Origin: CAZOJJ01 sp964580105
Lineage (GTDB): Bacteria > Bacteroidota > Rhodothermia > Rhodothermales > Rubricoccaceae
Assembly: GCA_964580105.1 (NCBI GenBank)
Contig: CAZOJJ010000045.1
Coordinates: 1-24,296 of the forward strand
DNA length: 24,296 bases
Reading direction: 5' to 3'
Positions 1 to 7,744 of the stretch are shown here, one piece after another (the stretch's first letter is position 1; each line of letters opens with the position of its first letter). The notes below the pieces were generated by a model. That model did not search any database and was not told the origin of the DNA. It saw only the letters and a list, made by a program, of their open reading frames with translations. A program made the translations under genes and the position numbers.

Positions 1-68
1 CGCCCCTCCGGCGACCTCGCCCCTCCGGCGACCTCGCCCCTCCGGCGACCTCGCCCCTCCGGCGACCT
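1..68. repeat. 17-bp tandem repeat, four copies
   Basis: Four identical copies of CGCCCCTCCGGCGACCT lie head to tail at 1-17, 18-34, 35-51 and 52-68. The array starts at the window edge, so it may be longer to the left. It lies upstream of the promoter of the secreted protein at 178. The unit length is not a multiple of three and no ORF of interest crosses it, so I read it as a non-coding minisatellite. Confidence 0.9.
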
Positions 69-109
69 CGCCTCGGGCGGCGCGTGGGACGCCTCGGGTT
101 GGGCCTGCC

Positions 110-141
110 TTTGCTTCTTACACATCTGACACCTACGTTCT
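110..141 (+). promoter_or_regulatory. Candidate Bacteroidota-type promoter
   Basis: TTTG at 110-113 is followed 20 bases later by TACGTTCT (134-141). This resembles the known Bacteroidota primary-sigma pattern, TTTG about 19-21 bases before TAnnTTTG, with mismatches in the last bases. The expected transcript start would leave a leader of roughly 35 bases before the ATG at 178. This short stretch is also less GC-rich than its surroundings. No Shine-Dalgarno sequence precedes the ATG, as is usual in Bacteroidota. Confidence 0.4.
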
Positions 142-177
142 GATTTCTCCTTCCTTTTCCGCTCATCGAGGGTACCC

Positions 178-2034
178 ATGCGAAACACTGCGCCTCTCAT
201 CCTCCTGCTCGCCCTGGCCCTCGCCCCGCTCGCGCGAGCGCAGACGCCAATTCCCGCCACCGTCATCGCCGCCGAGGGCGACGACGTGGGCGGCGGCCTC
301 ACCATCACGGCCATCGACTTTCCCGTCGTCAACGGCAACGGCGTGGTCGCCTTCTCGGGCGACCTCTCCGACGGCGACCCCTTCCTCTGGTACGACACCG
401 GCATCGTCTGGCGCAACTCCGACGCCCTCCCGGACCACACCCTCACCGGCTTCGAGGGCAGCTACGGCATCGGCGGCGCCGGCGAGTTCGCCTACAGCCC
501 GTCCATCGACGGCAACGACGGCATCTGGACCGACCTCGGCCGCCTCATCGCCGACGGCGACCCGGCGCCGGGCTTCCCGGGCCAGTTCATCTCCTTCGGC
601 AGCCGCCCCACCATGGTTGACGACGGCACACCCTACTGGGTCAGCGGCATCTCCAGCACCCCCGGAGGCTCGACCCTCTTCGACGTCCTCTACCGCGCGC
701 CGCGCAGCGGCGGCGGCACGCCCGAGGTCTTCTTCGCCGAGGGCGATCTCATCGGCGGGACACCGACGGACGCCATCGCTTTCGACTACAACGTCTCCGA
801 CAACGGCGCTTTCATCATCTGGCAGCCCAGCCTGAACACCGGCTCGACGGCGGACGACGACCTCGTTGCGGTCGGCTTCACGCCCATCGCCCAGGAGCTC
901 ACGCCGACCAACACCCCGGCCGGCGACAACTGGGACAACTTCGACCTCGTGGACATCACCAACGACGGGTGGTACGCCTTCTCGGGCGACACCGACGGCG
1001 GCACCGACATCGACGAGTTCATCGCCGTCGGCCAGGTCGTGCCGTCGCCGCGGGGCGACCTCGTCGGAGCCAGTCCCACCATCGCCATGCGCGAGGGCGA
1101 CACCGTCGGCGGCGTCGTGGTGGACGGTGCGGTGGACGCGCTCGACGTCGCCAACAACGGCTTCGCCGCGTTCGTCTGGGACGCTCTCGGCGGGACGACT
1201 GGCCAGGAGGGTGCCTTCGTCGGCCCCCTCGACGACCTCGCCAGTTCCACCCTCGTCTTCCAGGTCGGCGACCTCCTCGACACCGACGGCGACATGGTGC
1301 CGGACTACGCCATCGACGACGTCTTCACGACGAGCTTCACGCAGGTGGGTGGCGGCCTCGCCCTCTCCGATGCCGGCTTCCTCTACGCCCAGCTCGAACT
1401 CGTCCCCCTCAGTGCCGCGCTCGGTGGCGGAACACCCTTCGAGGCGCTGGTCCGCTTCGACGTACGGCCGCTCATCCCGGTCGAGCTCGTGCGCTTCGAC
1501 GGTGTGGCCGACGGCGACGCGGCGCACCTGACGTGGGAGACGGCTTCGGAGACGGACAACGCCGGTTTCGAGGTGCAGATGCGCCGGGACGGCGGCTGGA
1601 GCGCGGTCGGCTTCGTAACCGGCCACGGCACCACGACCGAGGCCCGGACGTACGCCTACACCGTGAACGACCTCGCGCCGGGCACGCACGCCTTCCGCCT
1701 CAAGCAGCTCGACTTCGACGGGCAGTTCGACTACAGCGGCACCGTCGAGGTGGCCGTCGGCCTGCCCGAGGCGCACCGGCTCGGCGCGGCCTACCCCAAC
1801 CCGTTCAACCCGACGACGCAGTTCACGCTCTCCGTGGCGCGCGCGCAAGACGTGACGGTGGCGGTCTACGACGCCCTCGGCCGCCAGGTGCGCGTCCTCC
1901 ACGACGGCGTGCTCGACGCCGACGCCACGCACGCCTTCACGCTCGACGCCGCCGGCCTCGCCAGCGGGACGTACGTGATCCGCGCCGTGGGCGAGACGTT
2001 CGTCTCCGCGCAGCCGGTGACGCTGCTCAAGTGA
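178..2034 (+). CDS. Secreted NxxGxxAF-repeat protein with T9SS sorting domain
   Basis: This is a 618-aa exported protein. A signal peptide covers about residues 1-22 (basic MRN, leucine/alanine core, cleavage after ARA-Q). Residues 25-420 contain degenerate repeats of the NxxGxxAF type: NGNGVVAF, GGAGEFAY, SDNGAFII, TNDGWYAF, ANNGFAAF and SDAGFLYA. This family is known as a surface-protein repeat with varying C-terminal anchors. A fibronectin-like beta domain follows from about 435 (VELVRFDG). The type A T9SS sorting domain then runs from about 530, with YPNPFNP at 539-545 and SGTYVIRA plus a final TLLK near the end. The sorting domain implies transport across the outer membrane by T9SS and removal on arrival. 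No catalytic motif is visible, so the molecular role is unknown. It stands alone, with its own promoter and a terminator downstream. Confidence 0.92.
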   Translation: MRNTAPLILLLALALAPLARAQTPIPATVIAAEGDDVGGGLTITAIDFPVVNGNGVVAFSGDLSDGDPFLWYDTGIVWRNSDALPDHTLTGFEGSYGIGGAGEFAYSPSIDGNDGIWTDLGRLIADGDPAPGFPGQFISFGSRPTMVDDGTPYWVSGISSTPGGSTLFDVLYRAPRSGGGTPEVFFAEGDLIGGTPTDAIAFDYNVSDNGAFIIWQPSLNTGSTADDDLVAVGFTPIAQELTPTNTPAGDNWDNFDLVDITNDGWYAFSGDTDGGTDIDEFIAVGQVVPSPRGDLVGASPTIAMREGDTVGGVVVDGAVDALDVANNGFAAFVWDALGGTTGQEGAFVGPLDDLASSTLVFQVGDLLDTDGDMVPDYAIDDVFTTSFTQVGGGLALSDAGFLYAQLELVPLSAALGGGTPFEALVRFDVRPLIPVELVRFDGVADGDAAHLTWETASETDNAGFEVQMRRDGGWSAVGFVTGHGTTTEARTYAYTVNDLAPGTHAFRLKQLDFDGQFDYSGTVEVAVGLPEAHRLGAAYPNPFNPTTQFTLSVARAQDVTVAVYDALGRQVRVLHDGVLDADATHAFTLDAAGLASGTYVIRAVGETFVSAQPVTLLK

Positions 2035-2062
2035 CCGGCCGGCCGTACCCGGTTCGATGCGC

Positions 2063-2095
2063 GGTCGGGGCGCAGCGCGGTGCTGCGCCCCGGCC
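2063..2095. terminator. Bidirectional terminator hairpin
   Basis: GGGGCGCAGC (2067-2076) and GCTGCGCCCC (2082-2091) form a perfect 10-bp stem with a 5-base loop. Extension with C-G, a T-G wobble and two G-C pairs gives about 14 bp. It lies in the 69-bp gap between two convergent stop codons (2034 and 2104). There is no strong T tract; only CTTTC follows on the plus strand. Position and stem strength support termination for both genes. Confidence 0.7.
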
Positions 2096-2103
2096 CTTTC
2101 GGC

Positions 2104-2718
2104 TCAGTCTGCCATCACGGCGATGCGGACGCGGCGGTTCTGCTCGCGGCCCTCGGCCGTGGCGTTCGTGGCCTGCGGATGGTACTGGCTCAGCCCCACG
2201 ACCTCGATCTGCGCGCCGTCGAAGTCGTGCGTCCACTGGAGGTGGCGGGCCACCGTGGCGGCGCGGGCGGCGGAGAGCTCCCAGTTGCTCGGGTACTGCG
2301 CCTGGAGCGCGGGGCCGATGGGCTGGGAATCCGTGTACCCCTCGATGCGGATGGTGCGGCCGGGGTACTCCGCACGGAGCCGCTCCGCGACCTCCACGAG
2401 GCGGAACGCCCCGGCTTCGGTCAGCTCCGCGCTCCCGCTCTCGAAGAAGATGTCGGTCGGGAGAAGGGCGACGGTCTGGCCGCGCTCGCCCGAGCGCGTG
2501 CTCTGGAGGCTGAGCTGGTACTCCAGCTCGCCGATGCGGGCGCGCATCTCGTCGCGCTCGGCCTCGACGGTGGCGAGGTCGGCGCGGAGCCGGGCGTTCT
2601 CGGCCCGGAGCGCCTCGGCGTCGGGCCCGGCGAGGTCACGCTGCGAGGCGCAGCCGGCGGTGGTGAGGATCAGGACGAGGAGGACCCCGAAGGGCAACGC
2701 GGAGCGAAACAGGCGCAT
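2104..2718 (-). CDS. OmpA-family peptidoglycan-binding lipoprotein
   Basis: This is a 204-aa lipoprotein. The signal peptide ends in a lipobox (LTTAGC, Cys at 23). Residues 35-75 form a charged coiled coil (LRAENARLRADLATVEAERDE). An OmpA/MotB C-terminal domain occupies about 83-204: IFFESGSAELTEAG, the binding-core IEGYTDSQP, NWELSAARAATVARHL and the closing NRRVRIAV. This domain type binds diaminopimelate in peptidoglycan. The protein probably tethers the outer membrane (lipid anchor) to the cell wall through a coiled-coil stalk, much like Pal or YiaD-type proteins. There are no tol genes nearby, so it should not be called Pal. A TAGTTTGG promoter-like box lies 23 bp upstream. It is divergent from the Usp gene. 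Confidence 0.92.
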   Translation of the reverse strand: MRLFRSALPFGVLLVLILTTAGCASQRDLAGPDAEALRAENARLRADLATVEAERDEMRARIGELEYQLSLQSTRSGERGQTVALLPTDIFFESGSAELTEAGAFRLVEVAERLRAEYPGRTIRIEGYTDSQPIGPALQAQYPSNWELSAARAATVARHLQWTHDFDGAQIEVVGLSQYHPQATNATAEGREQNRRVRIAVMAD

Positions 2719-2957
2719 GGCAGAAGGCGATGAGACCGGCCCAAACTACCGCGAACCGCCCGCCCTGTACCCGACCGTTCGCTCACCACCGCTCGGCCTC
2801 CCGAGGCGGACAGGCCCGGAGGATCCCACACCGCCACCCGCAGGCGGAAAAGGGACGGGGTGCGATATTCGAAGTGCATGAGAACCCGGACGGGGGACGG
2901 CTGTTCTGCCCCCAGCCTTCCCGCGTGCCCATCGCTGCCCATCTGCGCCCCCCATCC
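2719..2957. promoter_or_regulatory. Divergent intergenic region, candidate minus-strand -7 box
   Basis: This 239-bp region separates the divergent OmpA lipoprotein and Usp genes. On the minus strand TAGTTTGG (complement of 2741-2748) matches TAnnTTTG at seven of eight positions and lies about 23 bp before the lipoprotein ATG. I see no clear TTTG partner upstream of it. On the plus strand a comparatively AT-rich spot (GATATTCGAAG, near 2869) may belong to the Usp promoter, but it does not match the consensus well. A long in-frame upstream extension of the Usp ORF runs through here; I judge it untranslated. Confidence 0.4.
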
Positions 2958-3806
2958 ATGTCGCTGTACCAGCACGTCGGCGTCGCCGTCGCCTTCTCGC
3001 CCCGGTTGGAGGCACTCCTCGCGGAGGCCGCCCTCCACGGCATGCGTTTCGGGAACCGCCTCTCCCTCATCCACGCCGGCGCCCAGACGAGCGAGAAGGA
3101 GCGCCGGCTCCAGGAGGCGCTCCGAGGGGCCGGCCTCCCGGAGGACACCCCGCTCCACTGGGCGCCCCAGGGCGCGCCCGACGAGGCCCTCCTGCGCGTG
3201 GTCGAGCAGCAACAGATGGACTTCCTCCTCCTCGGGGCGCTGGAGAAGGAGCGCGCGCTCCGCTACTACCTCGGCTCCGTGGCGCACAACCTCGTGCGCG
3301 AGGCGCCCTGCTCCCTCCTCCTCCTCACCGACCCCAGCACGACGCCCGAGCCGTTCCGCCGCGTCGTCGTCGTGACGGACTACTCCGAAGGTGCCGTGGT
3401 GGCGCTGGCGAAGGCGCTTCGGTTCGCCACCGAGGAGGAGGCCGAGGTGGTCCACGTCGTCCGCGTGCTCTCGGAGTACGGCGAGGCCATGCTGCTCTCC
3501 GAGGGGGTCCGCCGCGAGCGCGCCCAGGCCTACCAGGCGCGCTCGAAGGCGGAGGAGGAGGCGCTCCTGGCCGACTTCGTGGCGGCGGCCGGGCGGCACG
3601 AGGTGCCCATCGAGGCGCACCTCATCGAGGGGCGGACGGGCCTCGTCGTAGCCCGGTTCGTGCGCGACCGGCAGGCCGACCTCCTCGTGATGCCCTCGGC
3701 CAACCGGTTCTCCCACTTCTTCGAGCGGCTCTTCCCGTCGGACATGGAGTGGGTGCTGCGCGAGATTCCGTGCAACCTCTGGGTGGCACGCGAACGGCTC
3801 CGGTAA
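2958..3806 (+). CDS. Tandem universal stress protein (two Usp domains)
   Basis: This is a 282-aa cytosolic protein made of two Usp alpha/beta domains. Domain 1 spans about 2-120, from YQHVGVAVAFS to the end strand CSLLLLTD, and keeps GSVAHNLVREAPC of the nucleotide-binding C-terminal motif. Domain 2 spans about 134-280, starting FRRVVVVTDYS. In its last part the glycine-rich ATP motif is replaced by MPSANRFSHFF, so domain 2 probably does not bind ATP normally. I chose the ATG at 2958 because it begins directly at the first Usp strand. The frame is open from 2730, but that extension is low-complexity and overlaps the promoter region. The antiporter gene starts 47 bp downstream on the same strand, so the two are probably co-transcribed. 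Usp proteins often accompany or fuse to CPA2 antiporters, which suggests a role in controlling ion homeostasis under stress. Confidence 0.88.
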   Translation: MSLYQHVGVAVAFSPRLEALLAEAALHGMRFGNRLSLIHAGAQTSEKERRLQEALRGAGLPEDTPLHWAPQGAPDEALLRVVEQQQMDFLLLGALEKERALRYYLGSVAHNLVREAPCSLLLLTDPSTTPEPFRRVVVVTDYSEGAVVALAKALRFATEEEAEVVHVVRVLSEYGEAMLLSEGVRRERAQAYQARSKAEEEALLADFVAAAGRHEVPIEAHLIEGRTGLVVARFVRDRQADLLVMPSANRFSHFFERLFPSDMEWVLREIPCNLWVARERLR

Positions 3807-3853
3807 GCAGCGTCCCCTCCCCTCGACTCCCGACCCACCGCGCCCCTCGCCCG

Positions 3854-5605
3854 ATGGAGAGCCTCACCCCCCACGACCTCGTCGTCATGCTGGCCGGCTT
3901 CGCCGTGATGCTCGGGCTCGCCCGGGCGGCGGGCGAGCTGTTCAACCGGCTCGGCCAGCCCGCCATCGTGGGCGAGATCCTCGCGGGCATCCTCCTCGGG
4001 CCGACGGTGCTCGGCACGTTCGCGCCCGGCCTGTTCGGATGGCTCTTCCCCGGCGCGGGCGCCGTCCCCATCGCCTACGACGCCATCATCACGCTGGCCG
4101 TCGTGCTGCTGCTGCTGATCGCCGGGCTGGAGATCGACCTGAGCGTGCTGTGGCGGCAGGGACGCGCCGCGCTGCTCATCAGCGTCCTCGGCACGGCCGT
4201 CCCCTTCGCCGTGGGGTTCGGGGCCGCCTACGCCGCCCCGCGCTTCTGGGGCATCGAGCCGGGCGCGGACATCCTCACCTTCGCGCTCTTCTTCGGCACG
4301 GCCCTCTCCATCACGGCGCTGCCGGTGATCGCGAAGATCATGATGGACCTGAACCTGTTCAAGACCGACGTGGGCATGCTCGTCATGGGCGCGGCCATGT
4401 TCAGCGACCTCGTCGGCTGGATCGTGTTCTCCATCGTGCTCGGGATGATGAACGCGAACGCGCCGCCCGAGGCGGACGTGGGCGGTCACGGCGGCCTCGG
4501 CCTCGGCGCCACCATCGGGCTCACGCTCGGCATCGTCGTCTTCGCGCTCACGCTCGGGCGCTACCTCGTGCACCGCGCGCTGCCGTGGATCCAGAGCCGG
4601 CTCTCGTGGCCGGGCGGCGTGCTCTCGTTCACGCTCGTGCTCACGTTCGCCGGGGCGGCCCTGACCGAGGCCATCGGCATCCACGCCATCTTCGGCGCCT
4701 TCCTCGTCGGCGTCGCCGTGGGGGACTCGGCGCACGTCCGCACGCAGACGCGGATGGTGCTCCACCAGTTCGTCACCTACATCTTCGCCCCGATCTTCTT
4801 CGTCTCCATCGGCCTGGAGGCCGACTTCCTGGAGAGCTTCGACGTCCTCCTCGTGCTCGGCGTGCTCGCCATCGCGTTCGTCGGGAAGCTCGCGGGGTGC
4901 TACCTCGGCGCGTGGCTCGGCCGCCTCCCCACGCGCGATGCGTGGGCCATCGCCTTCGGGATGAACGCGCGCGGGGCGATGGAGATCATCCTCGGCCTGC
5001 TCGCGCTGCAGTACGGCGTGATCCAGGAGGAGATGTTCGTGGCGCTCGTGGTGCTGGCGCTGCTGACCTCCATCGTGAGCGGGCCGATGATGCGGATGTT
5101 CATCGCGCAGCCCAAGCGGTGGTTGCTGGAGGAGCTGCTCGACGTGGGCTCGTTCTTCCCGCGCCTCCAGGCCACGACGCGGGCCGAGGCCATCCGCGAG
5201 CTCGCCGCACCCGCCGCCGCCGCCGCCGGCCTCGACGAGTCGGCCGTCGCAGAGGCCGTGCTCAACCGCGAGCGCGTCATGAGCACCGGCCTCGGGCAGG
5301 AGGTGGCCGTCCCCCACGCCCGCCTCGACGGCCTCAAGAAACCCGTCCTCGTGCTCGGCCACGCCCCCGAAGGGATCGACTTTGACAGCCCGGACGGGGA
5401 GCCCGCCCGCCTCATCTTCCTCCTCCTCACCCCGCGCGACGACATCTCGGCCCAGCTCCAGATCATGGGCCAGATCGCCCGGCTGTTCCAGTCGCCCGCC
5501 GCGCGCGCCGTCGTCTACGAGAGCGACTCGGTGGACGTCGTCCGCGCGCTGATCAAGACCGAGGCGGGCGAGTCGCCGCACGGCGAGGCGCTTCCGGGCG
5601 GCTGA
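3854..5605 (+). CDS. CPA2 cation:proton antiporter with C-terminal PTS EIIA-like domain
   Basis: This is a 583-aa inner-membrane protein. Residues about 8-400 form a Kef/NapA-type exchanger with many hydrophobic segments, GEILAGILLGPTVLG near the N terminus, GLEIDL, the SITALPVIAKIMMD segment, MFSDLVGW and VSIGLEADF. Where related exchangers have DD or ND, this one has SD, so it has a single membrane aspartate there. Residues about 435-575 resemble the nitrogen-type PTS EIIA domain: a GLGQEVAVPHAR segment with His488 where EIIA is phosphorylated, then a late LLLTPRDD strand. The domain could sense phosphorylation state or act only as a regulatory fold; no PTS EI or HPr gene is in the window. 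The frame is open from 3749, but the ATG at 3854 starts just before the first helix and does not overlap the Usp gene. Confidence 0.9.
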   Translation: MESLTPHDLVVMLAGFAVMLGLARAAGELFNRLGQPAIVGEILAGILLGPTVLGTFAPGLFGWLFPGAGAVPIAYDAIITLAVVLLLLIAGLEIDLSVLWRQGRAALLISVLGTAVPFAVGFGAAYAAPRFWGIEPGADILTFALFFGTALSITALPVIAKIMMDLNLFKTDVGMLVMGAAMFSDLVGWIVFSIVLGMMNANAPPEADVGGHGGLGLGATIGLTLGIVVFALTLGRYLVHRALPWIQSRLSWPGGVLSFTLVLTFAGAALTEAIGIHAIFGAFLVGVAVGDSAHVRTQTRMVLHQFVTYIFAPIFFVSIGLEADFLESFDVLLVLGVLAIAFVGKLAGCYLGAWLGRLPTRDAWAIAFGMNARGAMEIILGLLALQYGVIQEEMFVALVVLALLTSIVSGPMMRMFIAQPKRWLLEELLDVGSFFPRLQATTRAEAIRELAAPAAAAAGLDESAVAEAVLNRERVMSTGLGQEVAVPHARLDGLKKPVLVLGHAPEGIDFDSPDGEPARLIFLLLTPRDDISAQLQIMGQIARLFQSPAARAVVYESDSVDVVRALIKTEAGESPHGEALPGG

Positions 5606-5615
5606 CGGAGGGCGT

Positions 5616-5623
5616 TACTTTCC
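5616..5623 (+). promoter_or_regulatory. Candidate -7 box of the dipeptidase gene
   Basis: TACTTTCC within GTTACTTTCCG lies about 24 bp before the ATG at 5647, just after the antiporter stop. It resembles TAnnTTTG and is nearly the same as boxes upstream of two other genes here (TAGCTTCC at 15397-15404 and TACCTTCC at 12913-12920, both minus strand). Confidence 0.4.
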
Positions 5624-5646
5624 GTGGAGATCGCTCCCCGCCTCGT

Positions 5647-6474
5647 ATGCGCCGCCTGCTGTTCGCCTTCGTCCTCGTCGCCGCTCCGGTTGCCCTCGTC
5701 GCTGCGGGATGCGGCCCCTCCGAGGCCGCCGCGCCGCCGGCACCGGCCGCCACGCCGGCACCGGCCGTCGCCCCCGCCCGCACCGACACGCTGCCCGACG
5801 GGTTCGTCCGCCTCCGCGACGTGGCGCCGTCGGTCCTCCAGGAAATGCGCTACACGACGGCTTACAACTTCGTCGGCGCGCCCATCGACGGGTACGACGC
5901 GGCCGCATGCATCCTGACCGAGCGCGCCGCCCGCGCCCTCGCCGCCGTCCAGGCCGATGTGGAGCGGGAGGGCCTCTCGCTCAAGGTCTACGACTGCTAC
6001 CGCCCCCAGCGCGCCGTCAACCACTTCGTCCGCTGGGCGCGCTCGGACGACGAGGCGATGAAGGCGGCGTTCTACCCCGAGGAACCGAAGGGCCTCCTCT
6101 TCCAACGCGGCTACATCGCCCGGCGGAGCGGCCACAGCCGGGGCTCGACGGTGGACCTCACGCTCGTCCGCCTCCCCCACACGCCGCCGGGCTCGTATCC
6201 GGATCCGGCCGATGGCCCCCTCCCCCGCTGCGACCGGCCTCTGCCCGAGCGCTTCGCCGAGGGCGACCTCGACATGGGCACGGCCTACGATTGCCTCTCG
6301 CCCGCGTCGGCCACCGAGAGCGCCGCCGTCTCCGCCGAGGCGCGCCGGAACCGCTACCGGCTCCGCGAGGCGATGAGCCGCCGCGGCTTCCGCAACTACC
6401 ACAAGGAGTGGTGGCACTTCACGCTGCGGGACGAGCCGTTCCCCGAGACCTACTTCGACTTCCCGGTGCGCTGA
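5647..6474 (+). CDS. VanX/DdpX-type D-alanyl-D-alanine dipeptidase, lipoprotein
   Basis: This is a 275-aa M15D-family metallopeptidase that cleaves D-Ala-D-Ala. The N terminus is a lipoprotein signal (VALVAAGC, Cys22) followed by an Ala/Pro linker to about residue 48. Catalytic features are all present: YRPQ with Arg119, SGHSRGSTVD with zinc ligands His163 and Asp170, and EWWHF with catalytic Glu254 and zinc ligand His257. DMGTAYD (209-215) matches the family's conserved segment. Membrane anchoring outside the cytoplasm argues for peptidoglycan-fragment recycling or trimming, not the cytoplasmic role of VanX in glycopeptide resistance. There is no vanHA or vanRS neighbour. The end overlaps by 25 bp the stop region of the convergent small membrane protein. 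Confidence 0.93.
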   Translation: MRRLLFAFVLVAAPVALVAAGCGPSEAAAPPAPAATPAPAVAPARTDTLPDGFVRLRDVAPSVLQEMRYTTAYNFVGAPIDGYDAAACILTERAARALAAVQADVEREGLSLKVYDCYRPQRAVNHFVRWARSDDEAMKAAFYPEEPKGLLFQRGYIARRSGHSRGSTVDLTLVRLPHTPPGSYPDPADGPLPRCDRPLPERFAEGDLDMGTAYDCLSPASATESAAVSAEARRNRYRLREAMSRRGFRNYHKEWWHFTLRDEPFPETYFDFPVR

Positions 6475-6716
6475 CCGGCCTCTTCCGCCTCGTCGTTCTT
6501 CCGGGCGCCCCGGAGGTTGAACGCGGCGAGGCCCACCTGCAGCGCCACGAGCGCCCACGCCGCCGCGTGCCAGCCCCACACGATCCACAGCGCGTTCGAG
6601 CCGAGGAACACCCAGAACCCCACCTCCCGCTTCGTCGCCGACTGGGCGCCGACGAGCCAGGTGGCGAGGAGCGTGACCGCCATCGCGGGCCACTGAAGGA
6701 GGTCGAGCCCGTCCAT
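6450..6716 (-). CDS. Small three-helix membrane protein, unknown function
   Basis: This 88-aa protein has three hydrophobic segments, roughly 10-24 (MAVTLLATWLVGAQS), 32-50 (EVGFWVFLGSNALWIVWGW) and 52-66 (AWALVALQVGLAAFN), then a charged tail (RGARKNDEAEEAG). The Trp-rich segments and helix count recall small PnuC/YgjV-like membrane proteins, but I cannot assign a family. It follows the 92-aa gene by 6 bp, so the two form an operon. Its stop codon lies inside the 3' end of the convergent dipeptidase gene. Confidence 0.7.
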   Translation of the reverse strand: MDGLDLLQWPAMAVTLLATWLVGAQSATKREVGFWVFLGSNALWIVWGWHAAAWALVALQVGLAAFNLRGARKNDEAEEAGQRTGKSK

Positions 6717-6722
6717 CCGCCG

Positions 6723-7001
6723 CTACGCCGCTGTGCCTCGCAGCGCCGCGATGCGCGCGTGCACGTCGAAGGGGTACGGCCCGCCCGCCTCGACGGCGGC
6801 CTCGTAGAGCCACGCCGCCAGCGTGAGGACGGCCTCGCGGTCCATCGCGTGCAGCGCGTCGAGCGTGACGCCCGTAACCGTCTGGACGCCTTCGGCGAGG
6901 GCGTCCTGCGCCGCGCCCGGATCGCGCTTGTGGAACAGCACGACGGCGAGGACCTGAACGAACTGCTGGAGCTCGCGGAGGAGGAGGGCGCGGGTGATCA
7001 T
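6723..7001 (-). CDS. Conserved-looking 92-aa helical protein, unknown
   Basis: This is a soluble, mostly helical 92-aa protein starting MITRALLLRELQQFVQVL. The frame stays open to 7118, but the upstream part is Gly/Arg/Pro-rich and looks untranslated, so I start at 7001. The layout (an N-terminal helix with paired Leu/Gln, then a short charged loop FHKRDPGAA, then helices) is loosely like the DUF6483 family; this is a weak impression. It is the first gene of a two-gene minus-strand operon with the small membrane protein, and divergent from the DinB-type gene. Confidence 0.65.
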   Translation of the reverse strand: MITRALLLRELQQFVQVLAVVLFHKRDPGAAQDALAEGVQTVTGVTLDALHAMDREAVLTLAAWLYEAAVEAGGPYPFDVHARIAALRGTAA

Positions 7002-7201
7002 GGCGCCGGGCGGTGGAGCGTCGGTTGAACGCCGCACCGCCGCCGGGGTTACGCCTGCTCGACCGCGCCCGCCGAGCCCGGGAACACGACCGGTCTCTCC
7101 GGCCCGGGTGCCCGGCACGCACGGGGGCGCGCTGCTTCACGCGCATGCGCCCCTCGGCCCGATCCTGCCGGATATTGCGCCTTCCCCTTCCCCGCTCGCC
7201 C
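7002..7201. promoter_or_regulatory. Divergent intergenic region without clear boxes
   Basis: This 200-bp region separates the divergent 92-aa and DinB-family genes and must hold both promoters. The AT-richer spots are GGTTACGCC near 7049 and GGATATTGCGCC near 7170, about 30 bp before the DinB ATG. Neither matches TAnnTTTG well. I see no repeat, hairpin or RNA gene in it. Confidence 0.3.
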
Positions 7202-7744
7202 ATGGACCTCGCCCGCGCCTTCCTCGACCAGTCCCGCACCTACCTCCGGGGCGACTACCTCCCCAAGATCGAGCGCGCGCTCGACCGGCTCCCCGAGGCC
7301 GACCTGTGGTGGCGGCCCAACGACGCCACCAACAGCGCGGGCACGCTCGTCCTCCACCTCGCCGGCAACGTCCGCCAGTGGGTCGTCGCCGGCCTCGGCG
7401 GCGCACCGGACGTGCGCGACCGCGCCGCCGAGTTCGCCACGACGGGCGGCCTCTCGACGGACGAGTGCCTCGGCCGACTCCGCGCTGCCGTGGCCGACGC
7501 CTGCGCCGTGCTGGAGCGGATGGATGCCGACGCCCTCGTGCGCTCCTACGCCATCCAGGGCCATGACGTGACCGGCCTCCAGGCCGTCTACCACGTCGTC
7601 GAGCACTTCGGGATGCACACGGGACAGATCCTCTGGATCGTCAAGGCGCGCACGGGCGAGGGGCTCGGGTTCTACGCCGAGCGCCCCGGCGGCCTCGCCC
7701 AGCTTGCCTGGGTGCCGACGCCGCACGGCCCGCTGGCGCCATGA
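7202..7744 (+). CDS. DinB/YfiT-fold protein (DUF1572-like)
   Basis: This 180-aa protein has the DinB four-helix-bundle fold, which holds a metal ion with three histidines. Visible candidates are His52 in LVLHLAGN and the paired histidines of VYHVVEHFGMHTGQI. HLAGN followed by HVVEHFGMHTGQ is typical of DUF1572-like members. Related proteins include thiol S-transferases, but the substrate cannot be named here. The frame is open from 7013. I start at the ATG at 7202, which leads into the first helix (MDLARAFLDQS). The stop overlaps the start of the PAP2 gene as ATGA (7741-7744), implying translational coupling. Confidence 0.87.
   Translation: MDLARAFLDQSRTYLRGDYLPKIERALDRLPEADLWWRPNDATNSAGTLVLHLAGNVRQWVVAGLGGAPDVRDRAAEFATTGGLSTDECLGRLRAAVADACAVLERMDADALVRSYAIQGHDVTGLQAVYHVVEHFGMHTGQILWIVKARTGEGLGFYAERPGGLAQLAWVPTPHGPLAP

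Noticed and set aside
163..1932. 589-aa minus-strand open frame opposite the NxxGxxAF protein
   Set aside because: Low-complexity Val/Glu/Arg/Gly sequence without domains, exactly antisense to a well-supported gene. High GC removes stop codons in antisense frames.
2730..2957. Extended N terminus of the Usp protein (start at 2730)
   Set aside because: The extra 76 residues are low-complexity, do not resemble Usp and overlap the divergent promoter region.
3530..5581. 683-aa minus-strand open frame rich in His, Glu, Asp and Arg
   Set aside because: Antisense shadow of the antiporter gene; the odd composition follows from the codon pattern of the membrane protein on the other strand.
5647..6474. 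Vancomycin-resistance gene cluster
   Set aside because: Only a dipeptidase is present, with a lipoprotein signal and no ligase, dehydrogenase or two-component genes beside it.
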